A stretch of DNA of 64,000 nt from assembly GCF_900094625.1 (NCBI RefSeq), contig NZ_FMAJ01000001.1:744001-808000 (forward strand), read 5' to 3'. This stretch comes from Rhizobium aethiopicum (GTDB lineage Bacteria; Pseudomonadota; Alphaproteobacteria; Rhizobiales; Rhizobiaceae). Each line of letters opens with the position of its first letter. The stretch's first letter is position 1. The notes beneath the pieces were generated by a model. The model made no database searches and was not told where the DNA came from. It saw only the letters and a list, made by a program, of their open reading frames with translations. Positions 1-9,772 of this stretch are shown here, one piece after another. Made by a program: the position numbers and the translations under genes.

Positions 1-1774
1 CGGCATTGCCCTGTTTCGCCGTCACCTCAATGAGCGAGCCACCGGTGAAATCGATGCCGAGCTGCAAACCAACAGTGGCAAAGGCTGCCATGGCAATCAG
101 CGAGATCACTGCCGACGCCGTGAAGACATAACGGCGGATCCCCATGAAACGCACATTGGCGTGCTCGAAAAGATGCGCGAGAACGCTCTTCGGCAGATGC
201 CGGGGATGGCGCGCTTTCAGCCAGACGGCCACGATCGAATGCGTCAGAGTGAAGGCCGTGATGACGGTCGTCAGAATACCGACCGCCAGCGTCACGGCGA
301 AACCCCGGATGGTTTCGCTGCCGAGGAAGAAGAGGATGACGGCGGCGATGAAGATCGTGACATTCGCGTCGACGATCGTAGCGAATGCGCGCGAGAAACC
401 GCGGCTGACCGCCTCCGCAAACGTACGGGCGGCTTTCTCCTCTTCGCGGATCCGCTCGTAGATCAACACGTTGGAATCGACCGCCATGCCGACGATAAGC
501 ACGATGCCGGCAATACCGGGCAAAGTCAGCGTCGCGCCGGCAAGGCTGAGCGCCGCGACGATAAGGATCAAGTTGAAGAAGAGCGAGACGACGGCGATGA
601 CGCCGAGAATACGGTAAAGCGTGATCATCAGTGCTGCGACCAGCAGGACGGCGACGAGACCGGCAACCAGGCCGGAGAAGACGGAGTCGGCGCCGAAGCT
701 CGGGCTGATGCTGCGCTCCTCGACGCTCGTCAGCGTCGCCGGCAAAGCGCCGGCGCGCAGCATCACCGCAAGATCGCGAACGCCATCCTCTGAAAAGTTT
801 GCCGAAATCCGGCCCTCGCCGTCTGTGATCGCCGCATCGATGACCGGCGCCGACATCACCTGGTCGTCAAAGACGATGGCAAGATGTTTGCCGATATTTT
901 GCGCTGTCGCCTGCGCCAGCCGCTCTTTGCCTTCCGCATCGAGGCGATAGGCAATCGAAGTCTCCTGCGTCTGCGGATCGATGGCGGGCTCGACATCGAC
1001 CATGTTGCTGCCGGTGACGAATGCCGTGCGGTCGACGAGATAGGGAACCGGCGGATCGTCGAGCGAATAGAGCACCTCGGAGGTGGCCGGCCAGCGGCCG
1101 TTCAGCGCCTCCTGTCCCGACATGCTTTCGTCGAGCAGATGAAAGGAAAGCTTGGCCGGCTGGTTCAGGATATTTTTCACCCGCTCGGCATCGACCAATC
1201 CCAGCACCTGGACGACGATCCGATCGTCGCCCTCGGGGCGAAGCAGGAAATGATCGTAGCCTGATTGCGCCAAGCGGCGGCCGATAATATCGAGCGAGCG
1301 GCTGCGGGCGGAGGCAACGTCGGCGGCAATGCCGGCGTCGGAAATCTGCAGCGAAAGCTGCCCCTCGCCGCCCTGCTGCAGCGCAAGCCCAGGCTCTGAA
1401 TGTTCGCCGGCCATAGTCAGAGGCTTCAGCAGATCGACCGCCTTTTGCGTCTCAGCCGGATCGGTGATCCGAACAGTGACGGTCTGGCCGTTACCGGTCA
1501 GCCCGGTATAGCGGATGCCTGCGCCCCGCAACGCGTTGCGCACCTTCGCGACCGCCTCTTCCAGGCGGTCCTTGACAATATCGGAGCGCTCGACCTTCAG
1601 AACGATGTGCGAACCGCCCTGCAGGTCGAGCCCGAGCGTCACGCCGTCGTTTCTCAACCATCCGGGCAGAGAGGAACGCTGCGCCTCGCCGAGCAGATTG
1701 GGCGCAGCGATGATGACGGCCGCAAAGGCGACCAGCCAAATCAGAAGTGTTTTCCAGCGGGAAAAATGCAACAT
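1..1774 (-). CDS. secDF: SecDF fused protein translocase subunit (3' end outside window)
   Basis: Membrane component of the Sec translocon that uses proton motive force to help pull exported proteins to the periplasm. The start is ATG at 1774; the first ~591 residues are inside the window. Visible are an N-terminal membrane segment (about residues 9-25), the SecD signature LGLDLQGG at 47-54, a periplasmic domain, then a run of membrane segments with the LPGIAGIVL and GMAVDSNVLIYERI motifs. Near the left edge the SecF signature GIDFTGG appears in the same frame (about residue 572), so SecD and SecF are one polypeptide, as is usual in rhizobia. It lies 44 bp downstream of yajC on the same strand, the normal operon partner. 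Only the SecF C-terminal half is missing, because of the window edge. Confidence 0.95.
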   Translation of the reverse strand, partial: MLHFSRWKTLLIWLVAFAAVIIAAPNLLGEAQRSSLPGWLRNDGVTLGLDLQGGSHIVLKVERSDIVKDRLEEAVAKVRNALRGAGIRYTGLTGNGQTVTVRITDPAETQKAVDLLKPLTMAGEHSEPGLALQQGGEGQLSLQISDAGIAADVASARSRSLDIIGRRLAQSGYDHFLLRPEGDDRIVVQVLGLVDAERVKNILNQPAKLSFHLLDESMSGQEALNGRWPATSEVLYSLDDPPVPYLVDRTAFVTGSNMVDVEPAIDPQTQETSIAYRLDAEGKERLAQATAQNIGKHLAIVFDDQVMSAPVIDAAITDGEGRISANFSEDGVRDLAVMLRAGALPATLTSVEERSISPSFGADSVFSGLVAGLVAVLLVAALMITLYRILGVIAVVSLFFNLILIVAALSLAGATLTLPGIAGIVLIVGMAVDSNVLIYERIREEEKAARTFAEAVSRGFSRAFATIVDANVTIFIAAVILFFLGSETIRGFAVTLAVGILTTVITAFTLTHSIVAVWLKARHPRHLPKSVLAHLFEHANVRFMGIRRYVFTASAVISLIAMAAFATVGLQLGIDFTGGSLIEVTAKQGNA

Positions 1775-1818
1775 TCTCTCGACGATCTTCCGATCCGGCT
1801 GTTCGCCGTTATCGCTTG

Positions 1819-2166
1819 TTACGCCGCGTCGGCCTTGACAGGCTCACCCTTGACGCGAACGTCCGAAATGCCGCTGCGAACGATGCGCACGCGCACGCCT
1901 TCAGCAATTTCGACTTCGACTTCCTTGTCGTCGACGACCTTGGTCACCTTGCCGACGAGACCACCGCCCGTCACGATCTGATCACCGCGGCGGATGGCCT
2001 TCAGGGTTTCCTCGCGCTTCTTTGCCTGCGCCCGTTGCGGCCGGATCAGCAGGAAGTACCAGACGACCATAAGCGGCACGAACAGGATGATCATTTCGAA
2101 ACCGGAACCGCCGAATCCTGTTGCGGTATCGGTCGCAGTCTGGGCGAATGCCGGGGTGATGAACAT
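1819..2166 (-). CDS. yajC: Sec translocase accessory protein YajC
   Basis: Small single-pass inner-membrane protein that associates with SecDF. It has 115 residues: a short N-terminal segment, one hydrophobic helix (about 24-42, MIILFVPLMVVWYFLLIRP) followed directly by the family RPQ motif and a basic stretch, then the small beta domain with RGDQIVTGGGLVGKV. Length and order of elements match YajC. The ATG at 2166 precedes secDF on the same strand and is very likely cotranscribed with it. The gene upstream (2373 onward) is divergent, so the yajC-secDF promoter should lie in 2167-2372. Confidence 0.95.
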   Translation of the reverse strand: MFITPAFAQTATDTATGFGGSGFEMIILFVPLMVVWYFLLIRPQRAQAKKREETLKAIRRGDQIVTGGGLVGKVTKVVDDKEVEVEIAEGVRVRIVRSGISDVRVKGEPVKADAA

Positions 2167-2372
2167 GCTAAACTCCTCAGGCTTCTACGGCGGAACTCCG
2201 CCTGCTTTTTCAGGTTGCCGGACTATAGTTGCAGCTTGGATGAATGCAACAGAAACAGCCGGAAAGAGTACCGATTCCGCCGCCTCATAACCTTTCCGCC
2301 GGGAAAACGCCATGGTAGGCGGCATCGAAAGATCAAAGCGGCTTGCCGCAGCGAGAAATCAGGAGGCTTGGG

Positions 2373-3245
2373 ATGACCGAGGAAATCAACATCGCCCTGC
2401 TTGCCGAGCTCAAAAGGCTCGCTGATGCCGTACAGCGTCTAGCGGGGCCGGCACCTTCCGTCAACGATTGGAATGCAGCCGACTGTTTCGTTTGGGCACC
2501 GTTGCGTCAGTATCTGCAGCCGGTGAAGAAGCCGAACCGTGTGGCGCTGAAGCTCATCCGCGGCGTCGACCACGTGCGCGATATCCTGCATGAAAATACG
2601 GTGCGATTCGCGGAGGGTTATGCCGCCAATAATGTGCTGCTATGGGGCGCGCGCGGCATGGGCAAATCCTCCCTTGTTAAGGCCGTGCATGAGGATGTCA
2701 GGCGCGAAAGCGGCGTCCCGCTGAAGCTGGTCGAGGTCCATCGCGAAGATATTGCCAGCCTTCCCAACCTGCTCGACCTCCTGAAGGACCAGCCCTACCG
2801 CGTGATCGTCTTCTGCGACGATCTTTCCTTCGATCACGACGACACCGCCTACAAGTCGCTGAAGGCGGCACTCGACGGCGGCGTCGAAGGACGGCCGGAC
2901 AATGTGCTCTTCTACGCGACGTCAAATCGGCGTCATCTCCTGCCGCGTCACATGATGGAAAACGAACAGTCGACGGCCATCAATCCATCGGAGGCGGTCG
3001 AGGAAAAGGTCTCGCTGTCCGACCGCTTCGGCCTTTGGCTCGGCTTTCATAAATGCAGCCAGGAAGACTATCTCGGCATGATCGACGGCTATGCCGATCA
3101 CTTTACGCTCGGCCTCGACCGCGAAAAGATGCATGCCGAGGCGCTGGAATGGGCAACCACGCGCGGCGCGCGCTCCGGCCGCGTCGCCTGGCAATATATC
3201 CAGGATCTGGCCGGACGCATGCGCGTTCATATCGATCGGGCGTAG
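2373..3245 (+). CDS. DUF815-family AAA-type ATP-binding protein
   Basis: Predicted cytoplasmic P-loop ATPase of the DUF815 family; the physiological role is unknown. The start ATG at 2373 is preceded by AGGAGG at 2361-2366 with 6-nt spacing; a longer frame from 2343 lacks this support. The 290-residue product has a Walker A motif GARGMGKS at residues 92-99, a Walker B-like VIVFCDDL at about 144-151 and a sensor-1-like region with YATSNRR. It is transcribed divergently from yajC-secDF and converges on the LytM lipoprotein gene, a neighbourhood I associate with rhizobial genomes. The family is confident; any link to secretion is only inferred from position. Confidence 0.85.
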   Translation: MTEEINIALLAELKRLADAVQRLAGPAPSVNDWNAADCFVWAPLRQYLQPVKKPNRVALKLIRGVDHVRDILHENTVRFAEGYAANNVLLWGARGMGKSSLVKAVHEDVRRESGVPLKLVEVHREDIASLPNLLDLLKDQPYRVIVFCDDLSFDHDDTAYKSLKAALDGGVEGRPDNVLFYATSNRRHLLPRHMMENEQSTAINPSEAVEEKVSLSDRFGLWLGFHKCSQEDYLGMIDGYADHFTLGLDREKMHAEALEWATTRGARSGRVAWQYIQDLAGRMRVHIDRA

Positions 3246-3286
3246 GCTCCGCCGAACGGGATTCGATGCGAGAGGTTGAAAAATGA

Positions 3287-3315
3287 CAAAAGCCCGGCTG
3301 GTGGCCGGGCTTTTG
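3287..3315. terminator. Bidirectional intrinsic terminator
   Basis: Perfect 12-bp inverted repeat (3287-3298 and 3304-3315) with a GC core, A-run on one side and T-run on the other. It sits between the convergent DUF815 ATPase gene and the LytM lipoprotein gene and can serve both. Confidence 0.85.
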
Positions 3316-3335
3316 CGCTTCCTGGTACGCTCTAC

Positions 3336-4925
3336 CTATTCCAGGAAAGTCATCGGGTTGACCGGCGATGCGTCCTTGCGCACCTCGAAATGGACCTGCG
3401 GCTGCTTGACGTCGCCGCTCATGCCGGAAACGGCGACGGTCTGACCGCGCTGTATCTTCTGGCCGCGGGCGACGCTCAGCGTATCGGCATTGCCATAGAC
3501 GGTGACGGTGCCGTCGTCGTGACGGACGAGAACCGTGTTGCCGAGCTCCTTCAGGCCGTTGCCGGCATAGATGACGACGCCGTTTTCGGCGGCCTTGATC
3601 GGCGTGCCCTGCGGTACTGAGATGTCGATGCCGTCATTGCGGTTGCCGTTGACGTTGGCGCCATAGGCGGCAATGACCTGACCACGAACCGGCCAGCGAT
3701 ATTTGCCGATGCCGGTCGATTCAGGCGCGTCGGAGCTGACGTCGGACTTCTCCACTTCGTCAACGGTCTGGGTGGCGACCGGCGCCTTGTAGGGCGCCGG
3801 CTGAACGGCTGCGGTCTGTTGGGCAGGCGCCGGATCAACCGGCTTCGGCTCAGCCTTCTCGGCAGGGATCGAGGCAGTCTTGATCGTATCGGAGCTGCCG
3901 TTCGGGATTTTCAGGGCCTGACCGACACGGAGAGAGTTCGCCGTGAGATTGTTGGCTGCCTTGAGATCGTCAATATTGGTTCCGGTCGTCCTGGCGATCT
4001 TTGCCAGCGAATCGCCCTGCTTGACGACATAGCTGCCGCCAGGCGCCTTCGGGTCCTTGCCGGCGCCGGCCGGAATCTTGCCGGTGGGATCGGCGCTCGC
4101 CGTGATTTTGTCCCGTGCAGAATTGGCGCCGGGGACGACGGCGACCTTCTGTTCCGGCGCCTTGGCCGGGTCCGGCATATTGCCGGGCTTGGAAAGATCG
4201 GCCGCCTGCGAAGCCGCCTTGGCAGAATTGCCACCGTTGAAGGTTGGGATCAGGATTGCCTGGCCGGGCTTGGCGGCTGAGGCAGCCTTCAGATTGTTGA
4301 CCCGCAGGATTTCCTTTTCCGGAACGCCAAAGCGCCGGGCCAAAGTGGCAACGCTTTCACCCGGACGAAGCGTGACGGAAGGCGCGTTGGTCGCGGACCA
4401 GCCGGAAACCTTCGGAGTCGTGCCGGTCGTCAGAGAATCGGGTGTCGCCTTCGGGGCAGCCGGCGCTATGAGCCGTGGTTTTTCAGCCTGCGCCGTAGCC
4501 GGGAAAGGCTGGGCGAGAGCAACTTCCTTTTCCCGCTGGCGGGACGGCGCGGCAGCCGTCGGAGCGGCAAGCTCGGAACGCTGTATCGAGACCGGCGAGG
4601 AAGCAATGCGTGCGCTCGACGGGCGGACCGGATCGTAGCTCGGGCGCGCCGGATAGGGCTGATTGAGCGCACCATTGCCGCCGCCGTAACCCGGCTGGCT
4701 GACAACGGCGGAGCCGCCGAGGTCGGCGCTCGGCACCGGGTCCCCCTGTGAACCACCCCTGGACGGGATGGAACTTGTGGTGATCTGATCCTGGCCTGAG
4801 GAGGAAAACAAGCCGCCGAACCGTGTCACATCGGAACTGCAGCCAGTTGCGGCACTCGCCAGCAGGCCAACAACCAGGAGATTACCGGCCGACTTACCGA
4901 ACTTCGGCGAAAGACTTAAACGCAT
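3336..4925 (-). CDS. LysM/LytM (M23) cell-wall lipoprotein, NlpD-type amidase activator
   Basis: Envelope protein predicted to be lipidated and to bind peptidoglycan. ATG at 4925 is preferred over an upstream TTG at 4949. The 529-residue product starts with a lipoprotein signal (lipobox ending at Cys29), then a long Pro/Ala/Ser-rich linker, LysM domain 1 (about 184-229), LysM domain 2 (about 299-342) and a C-terminal M23/LytM domain (about 409-529). The LytM domain reads NDGIDI where active enzymes have a zinc-binding His, and QVHFE in place of HLHFE, so it is probably catalytically dead. E. coli NlpD has the same Asn at the first site and acts by activating murein amidases; that role is inferred here. 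It lies downstream of surE-pcm on the same strand, as nlpD does in many proteobacteria. Confidence 0.85.
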   Translation of the reverse strand: MRLSLSPKFGKSAGNLLVVGLLASAATGCSSDVTRFGGLFSSSGQDQITTSSIPSRGGSQGDPVPSADLGGSAVVSQPGYGGGNGALNQPYPARPSYDPVRPSSARIASSPVSIQRSELAAPTAAAPSRQREKEVALAQPFPATAQAEKPRLIAPAAPKATPDSLTTGTTPKVSGWSATNAPSVTLRPGESVATLARRFGVPEKEILRVNNLKAASAAKPGQAILIPTFNGGNSAKAASQAADLSKPGNMPDPAKAPEQKVAVVPGANSARDKITASADPTGKIPAGAGKDPKAPGGSYVVKQGDSLAKIARTTGTNIDDLKAANNLTANSLRVGQALKIPNGSSDTIKTASIPAEKAEPKPVDPAPAQQTAAVQPAPYKAPVATQTVDEVEKSDVSSDAPESTGIGKYRWPVRGQVIAAYGANVNGNRNDGIDISVPQGTPIKAAENGVVIYAGNGLKELGNTVLVRHDDGTVTVYGNADTLSVARGQKIQRGQTVAVSGMSGDVKQPQVHFEVRKDASPVNPMTFLE

Positions 4926-5109
4926 TGACTCGACCCACTGAGAACGCAACCATTTGTGAGTCTATTAAAGCGCGTTAGTATTACCACGCGGTTAAGAGGC
5001 TGGAATCAGTGCGATATTTTTGAGAAGTTGATAACCATAGCTTACGGGTGAAAAATCGCAGTGTCTGGAACGTGTTGCCGATAAGGGCGCGCTGGCTATC
5101 GAAGCCGCT

Positions 5110-5763
5110 CTACAACAGCGAAGCAAGACGCGGAACGATCGGCAGATAGGGGGCTTCGAACAGTTCCTCGCGTTCGAAACGGCTGCCGGTTTTCGTCAGC
5201 CGCACCATGCGGCACTCGTTCTCCGAAATCATCAGCGGCGCAATCATCGAACCACCGGAAACCAGCTGGTCGGTATAAAAGCGCGGCATGGAATTGAATG
5301 CCGCTGTCACCAGAATACGGTCGAAAGTGCCCTCTCCCTGCATGCCAGCGCTGCCGTCGGCATGGCGGATGACGACGTTACGCAGACCCAACGATTCCAT
5401 GCGCCGTTGCGCGCCTGATGTCAGCGTCTTGTAGCGGTCGATGGACAGGACGCGCTCGGCGAGGCGGCCCATGATGGCGGCGGTGAAGCCGCTGCCAGTG
5501 CCGACTTCCAGGACGCGTTGCCCCGGCTTGAGCTTCAGATGATGGAGGATGCGGACGACAAAATCGATGCCTTCAAGGAAGGAGCCGCATTCGATCGGTA
5601 TTGTCCGGCTCGAATAGGCGTCGTCGGAAAATTGCGGCGGTACGAACAGCGAGCGCTGCGTCTGCTCGACCGCCGTCAGCAGATCGAGATCGGAGATGCC
5701 TTCTGCCCGCAGTCTGAGGACGAGCGCCGCAAAGCCCTCCTTCTCCGCCAGTCTTGCCGTCAA
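5110..5763 (-). CDS. pcm: Protein-L-isoaspartate O-methyltransferase (copy 1)
   Basis: Repairs damaged proteins by methylating L-isoaspartyl residues using S-adenosylmethionine. It has 217 residues with the family start-of-core region (PIECGSF, about 56-62) and SAM motif [10 protein letters not shown] at 86-94, ending in LPIVPRL. The start is TTG at 5763; the surE stop codon overlaps it as TTGA (5760-5763), which indicates translational coupling with surE. The surE-pcm pairing is conserved in many proteobacteria. A second, divergent homologue lies at 27797-28462. Confidence 0.88.
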   Translation of the reverse strand: MTARLAEKEGFAALVLRLRAEGISDLDLLTAVEQTQRSLFVPPQFSDDAYSSRTIPIECGSFLEGIDFVVRILHHLKLKPGQRVLEVGTGSGFTAAIMGRLAERVLSIDRYKTLTSGAQRRMESLGLRNVVIRHADGSAGMQGEGTFDRILVTAAFNSMPRFYTDQLVSGGSMIAPLMISENECRMVRLTKTGSRFEREELFEAPYLPIVPRLASLL

Positions 5764-6533
5764 ACTTGTGCTCCGTATCCCAAGGCCCGCGCCACCCGGT
5801 CCGTCACGGAATAATCGGTCAGATCCAGTTTCAAAGGCGTTACCGAAATCTTGTTATGCTTCAAGGCGTGGATATCGGTGCCTTCGACGAAGGCGCCGGC
5901 GCGCTCGCCGAACTTCAGCCAGTAATAGGGAAATCCCCGGCCATCGGAACGGGCGTCGACTTGCAGGTTGAAGGCGAGCTTGCCCTGCATGGTCACTTCC
6001 GCGCCATCGACCTCGTCGGGACGGCAGTTCGGGAAGTTGAGATTGAGGAATGTGCCCTCCGGCAAGTCGAGCACCATCAGCTTTTCCAGAAGGGCCGGCG
6101 CATGCGCCTCGCAGACCTCCCACGGCACGATGCGCGCCCCGTCCTCATAGAGATAGGCCTGGCTGAGCGCAAAGGAGCGCACGCCCTGCATCGTACCTTC
6201 GATGGCGCCCGCGATCGTGCCGGAATAGGTCACGTCGTCTGCAACGTTCGAACCTGAATTGACGCCGGAGAGAACGAGATCGGGCTTGATGTCCATCACC
6301 TGGCGGATGCCCATGATGACGCAATCGGTCGGCGTGCCGCGCAATGCGAAATGTTTGTCGGAAATCTTGCGCAACCGCAACGGCTCGGACAGGCTCAACG
6401 AATGGGCCAAACCGCTCTGATCGGTCTCGGGCGCCACGATCCAGACATCGTCTGACAGTGTGCGGGCAATCCTCTCCAGCGCGGCAAGGCCTTCCGCGTG
6501 AATGCCATCGTCATTCGTCAGCAGAATGCGCAT
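5760..6533 (-). CDS. surE: 5'/3'-nucleotidase SurE
   Basis: Metal-dependent nucleoside monophosphate phosphatase linked to stationary-phase survival. It has 257 residues, the normal length. The N-terminal LLTNDDG (residues 4-10) carries the metal-binding Asp pair, and the SGVNSGSN loop around residue 93-100 supplies the conserved Ser/Asn ligands. ATG at 6533. It follows serS with a 4-bp gap and overlaps pcm by 4 bp, so serS-surE-pcm reads as one operon. Confidence 0.95.
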   Translation of the reverse strand: MRILLTNDDGIHAEGLAALERIARTLSDDVWIVAPETDQSGLAHSLSLSEPLRLRKISDKHFALRGTPTDCVIMGIRQVMDIKPDLVLSGVNSGSNVADDVTYSGTIAGAIEGTMQGVRSFALSQAYLYEDGARIVPWEVCEAHAPALLEKLMVLDLPEGTFLNLNFPNCRPDEVDGAEVTMQGKLAFNLQVDARSDGRGFPYYWLKFGERAGAFVEGTDIHALKHNKISVTPLKLDLTDYSVTDRVARALGYGAQV

Positions 6534-6537
6534 CGCC

Positions 6538-7821
6538 TCAGACCGCCCGTTCGATCTTGGTCAATCCGCCCATATAAGGCAGCAAAACGTCCGGAATCGT
6601 GACGGAGCCGTCTTCGTTCAGATAATTTTCGAGGACAGCGATCAGGCAGCGGCCGACGGCAGTGCCGGAACCGTTCAGCGTGTGCACAAATTTATTGTTC
6701 TTGTCGTCCTTGCCGCGATAGCGCGCATTCATGCGCCGGGCCTGGAAATCGCCGCAGACCGAGCAGGAGGAAATTTCGCGGAAAGTGTTCTGCCCCGGCA
6801 GCCAGACTTCGAGATCATAGGTCTTGCGCGAGCCAAAGCCCATGTCGCCGGTGCAAAGCGTCATCGTGCGGAAATGCAGGCCAAGACGTTTCAGCACCTC
6901 CTCGGCACAGGCTGTCATCCTTTCATGCTCGGCGATGGCGCTCTCGGCGTCGGTGATCGAGACTAGCTCGCATTTCCAGAACTGGTGCTGACGGAGCATG
7001 CCGCGGGTGTCACGGCCGGCCGAACCCGCTTCCGAACGGAAGGACGGCGTCAACGCGGTGAAACGCAGCGGCAGCTTTTCCTGGTCGAGGATCTCCTCGC
7101 GCACCAGATTGGTGAGCGTCACCTCCGCCGTCGGGATGAGATAGCGGCCATCCGTCGTTTTGAAGAGATCCTCTTCGAATTTCGGCAGGTTGCCGGTGCC
7201 AAAAAGCGCTTCGGCGCGGACCAGCAGCGGCGAGCTGACTTCAGTATAGCCATGCTCGCGGGTGTGGAGATCGATCATGAACTGGCCGAGCGCGCGCTCG
7301 AGCTTGGCGAGCGGCCCGGTCAGAACCGTGAAGCGCGAGCCGGAGAGCTTGGCGGCGCGCTCGAAATCCATATAGCCGAGTGCCTCGCCGATTTCGAAGT
7401 GCTCTTTCGGCGTGTGGTTCCAGCGCGGCTTTTCGCCAATAATGCGGGCAACGACATTGTCGTGCTCGTCCTTGCCGACCGGGACGTCGTCGAAGGGGAT
7501 GTTCGGGATGCGAGAAAGCGCGTCGTTGAGTTCGGCCGTCAGTTGCCGTTCTTCTTCCTCGATCGCAGGCAGCAGGGTCTTGAGTTCGGCGACCTCTGCC
7601 TTCAGCTTCTCGGCGAGTTCGCCGTTCTTCTGGGCCATCGCCGTGCCGATCTCCTTGGAGGCGGCGTTGCGGCGGGAGAGCAGGTCCTGCGCCTTCTGCA
7701 CGGCGGAGCGGCGCTTTTCATCGAGGGCCACGAGACTTTGGGCCAGAGGCTCCGCGCCACGCTTGGAAAGGGCGGCATCGAGCGCTTCGGGATTCTCACG
7801 GATCCATTTGATATCGAGCAT
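6538..7821 (-). CDS. serS: Seryl-tRNA synthetase
   Basis: Class II aminoacyl-tRNA synthetase that charges tRNA-Ser. It is 427 residues from ATG at 7821 ([12 protein letters not shown]), the usual family start; a longer frame from 7842 uses a non-ATG codon and adds residues not found in the family. The N-terminal antiparallel coiled-coil arm (about 28-105, rich in Glu/Lys/Ala) is followed by the class II catalytic core with motif 2 ([21 protein letters not shown]) and motif 3 ([18 protein letters not shown]). First gene of the serS-surE-pcm run. Confidence 0.96.
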   Translation of the reverse strand: MLDIKWIRENPEALDAALSKRGAEPLAQSLVALDEKRRSAVQKAQDLLSRRNAASKEIGTAMAQKNGELAEKLKAEVAELKTLLPAIEEEERQLTAELNDALSRIPNIPFDDVPVGKDEHDNVVARIIGEKPRWNHTPKEHFEIGEALGYMDFERAAKLSGSRFTVLTGPLAKLERALGQFMIDLHTREHGYTEVSSPLLVRAEALFGTGNLPKFEEDLFKTTDGRYLIPTAEVTLTNLVREEILDQEKLPLRFTALTPSFRSEAGSAGRDTRGMLRQHQFWKCELVSITDAESAIAEHERMTACAEEVLKRLGLHFRTMTLCTGDMGFGSRKTYDLEVWLPGQNTFREISSCSVCGDFQARRMNARYRGKDDKNNKFVHTLNGSGTAVGRCLIAVLENYLNEDGSVTIPDVLLPYMGGLTKIERAV

Positions 7822-7910
7822 CGTCGTTCCAACTCGTTGCAATAGAAATGACCGGCGGGAGAAACCGACCGGAGATGAAACGGCAGACCTCAGGGAAAGT
7901 CCGGAACCGG

Positions 7911-8738
7911 TCAGACACTGTCCGTCTTGGCGACGTCGGAGGAACCAGAAGCCTCTTCAAGTGCCTGTTGGGAACGCTGACGCTCCACGAGTCGTGCCGC
8001 GTAGATGGAAATCTCGTAGAGAAGGATCGTCGGTATCGCAAGGCCGATCTGGGACATCGGGTCCGGCGGCGTCAGCACGGCGGCGACGACGAAGGCGAGT
8101 ACAATCGCGAACTTGCGCTTTTCGGCCAGCCATTCCGACGTCAGCAGGCCGACACGGGCAAGCAGCGTCGTGACAACAGGCAGCTGGAAGACGAGGCCGA
8201 AGGAAAAGACCAGCGTCATGATCAGGCTCAGATATTCCGAAACCTTCGGCAGGAGCGAGATCGCTACTTCGTCATTGCCCGGCGCCTGCTGCATCGACAG
8301 GAAGAACCACATGACCATCGGCGTGAAGAAAAAATAGACCAGTGCGGCGCCGAGAAGGAACAGAATCGGGGAAGCGATCAGGAACGGCAGGAAGGCCGCC
8401 CGTTCATTCTTATAGAGGCCTGGGGCGACGAACTTGTAGATCTGCGCAGCGATGATCGGAAAAGCGATGACAAAGCCGCCGAACATGGCGACCTTCACCT
8501 GGGTAAAGAAGAATTCCTGCGGCGCGGTGTAGATGAGCTGCGCCTTCGCGACGTCGAGATTGGCCCAGCTAACGGCGAGCTTGTAAGGAAAGACCAGGTA
8601 GTTGAAGATGTGCTTTGCGAAAACGAAGCACACGATGAAGGCGATGAAGAACGCCCCGATCGACCAGATCAGCCGCGTGCGCAGCTCCATCAGGTGCTCG
8701 ATCAGCGGCTGCGGCTTGTCTTCGATATCACCGCTCAT
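7911..8738 (-). CDS. tatC: Twin-arginine translocase subunit TatC
   Basis: Core receptor of the Tat pathway for export of folded proteins. It has 275 residues with about six hydrophobic helices and the conserved N-terminal HLMELRTRL and loop FFFTQVK / [11 protein letters not shown] motifs; the C-terminus is a hydrophilic tail ending in DSV. ATG at 8738 overlaps the tatB stop (ATGA, 8735-8738), showing coupling. The likely Tat substrate CpdB is encoded at 60870-62858. Confidence 0.96.
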   Translation of the reverse strand: MSGDIEDKPQPLIEHLMELRTRLIWSIGAFFIAFIVCFVFAKHIFNYLVFPYKLAVSWANLDVAKAQLIYTAPQEFFFTQVKVAMFGGFVIAFPIIAAQIYKFVAPGLYKNERAAFLPFLIASPILFLLGAALVYFFFTPMVMWFFLSMQQAPGNDEVAISLLPKVSEYLSLIMTLVFSFGLVFQLPVVTTLLARVGLLTSEWLAEKRKFAIVLAFVVAAVLTPPDPMSQIGLAIPTILLYEISIYAARLVERQRSQQALEEASGSSDVAKTDSV

Positions 8739-9349
8739 GCCTCGTCCTTCTTTTTCGTCTGCGCCGGCTTGCTGGGCGTTGCAGGTTTCCTGACCACCGA
8801 CGTGCGCTTTGGCTTTTCCACGGGCACCGCAATGGCGGCGGCGGCATCGGCTTTATCGGCAACCTTGGCGCGCGGCTTGCGCACGGCCTTCGGCTGCTCG
8901 GCAACGGTATCGGTCTGGACGATCGCTGCTGCAACCGGCTCGGGCTGCGCAGGCGCCGGCACCAGCGGCGGCGTTTCCGGCAGGCTCATCGACGGCGTCG
9001 GGGCCGAGACGGCAGCCGGCGGCACCTCCGTCTTGTTTTCCGGAGCCGCAGTCGTCTTCTGCAAGTCGGCCTTGATCTCGTTGCCCATCTCGCGAAGAGG
9101 ATTCATCGCCTCGCGCAGGCTGTTGACCGGATTGAGCCTCTGGGCGTCGCTGATCGTCTGGCGGACATCGTCAAGCTCGGCTTCGCGCAACGCTTCGTCG
9201 AATTGCGCACGAAAGTCGCCTGCGACCTTGCGGGCGCGCTGCGTCATCTTGCCGAAAGCGCGCAGCATCGGCGGCAAATCCTTAGGACCGACAACGACGA
9301 TCAGCACGACCGCGATGACCAAAAGCTCGGTCCAGCCTATATCGAACAT
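8735..9349 (-). CDS. tatB: Twin-arginine translocase subunit TatB
   Basis: Second membrane subunit of the Tat translocase. It is 204 residues: the family N-terminus (MFDIGWTELLVIAVVLIVVVGPKDLP) forms one membrane helix with the hinge and is followed by an amphipathic helix (about 24-65). A long Ala/Pro/Lys-rich cytoplasmic tail follows. It lies 51 bp downstream of tatA and overlaps tatC by 4 bp. Confidence 0.95.
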   Translation of the reverse strand: MFDIGWTELLVIAVVLIVVVGPKDLPPMLRAFGKMTQRARKVAGDFRAQFDEALREAELDDVRQTISDAQRLNPVNSLREAMNPLREMGNEIKADLQKTTAAPENKTEVPPAAVSAPTPSMSLPETPPLVPAPAQPEPVAAAIVQTDTVAEQPKAVRKPRAKVADKADAAAAIAVPVEKPKRTSVVRKPATPSKPAQTKKKDEA

Positions 9350-9400
9350 GCAAGGCTCCTGGACGGGAAGCGCGGGGGCTGCGCTTTTTCCCGGACTTGG

Positions 9401-9592
9401 TTACTTCGTTTCGTCGGCCTTGTGATCGACCGTTTTTGCCGTATCCGGCGCGTCTTCGTCCGTCATGCCCTTCTTGAAGCTCTTGATGCCTTTGGCAACA
9501 TCGCCCATCAGTTCCGGAATCTTGCCGCGACCGAACAACAACAGCACGATGACCAGAACGATCAGCCAGTGCCACATGCTAAGAGAACCCAT
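9401..9592 (-). CDS. tatA: Twin-arginine translocase subunit TatA
   Basis: Pore-forming subunit of the Tat translocase. The 63-residue product has the family N-terminus ([20 protein letters not shown]) with a membrane helix, the [24 protein letters not shown] amphipathic region and a short acidic tail. ATG at 9592 is chosen over a GTG immediately upstream at 9595, since a GGGAG sequence lies about 8 nt before the ATG. First gene of tatABC. Confidence 0.94.
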   Translation of the reverse strand: MGSLSMWHWLIVLVIVLLLFGRGKIPELMGDVAKGIKSFKKGMTDEDAPDTAKTVDHKADETK

Positions 9593-9692
9593 CACTCTAA
9601 CTCCCTGTTTCGATGTTCCCCGATGTAAGGATTTCTTACACCGTTTCCAACATCAAGCCCTTCGAACTGAGCTTAATGTCACGGTAACACCC

Positions 9693-9710
9693 TCTGTGAC
9701 AAGTCACAGA
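9693..9710. repeat. 18-bp near-perfect palindrome upstream of tatA
   Basis: TCTGTGAC-AA-GTCACAGA: two 8-bp arms with a 2-bp centre. It lies in the 180-bp gap between scpB and tatA. It is too compact to be a good terminator (2-nt loop, no T-run) and looks more like a protein-binding site. The half-site resembles TGTGA/TCACA of CRP-FNR family operators, but the spacing is 4 rather than 6. Confidence 0.45.
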
Positions 9711-9772
9711 CCCGTCGAAAAACGTGATCGCCATTGTTTTCGTCATGCATGGCAAAAGCAAGACGAAGCCGC

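Noticed and set aside
3336..4949. TTG start for the LytM lipoprotein
   Set aside because: The ATG at 4925 places a normal lipoprotein signal at the N-terminus.
7848..9425. 525-codon open frame on the plus strand
   Set aside because: Antisense to tatC and tatB, both of which have clear family sequence and ATGA coupling.
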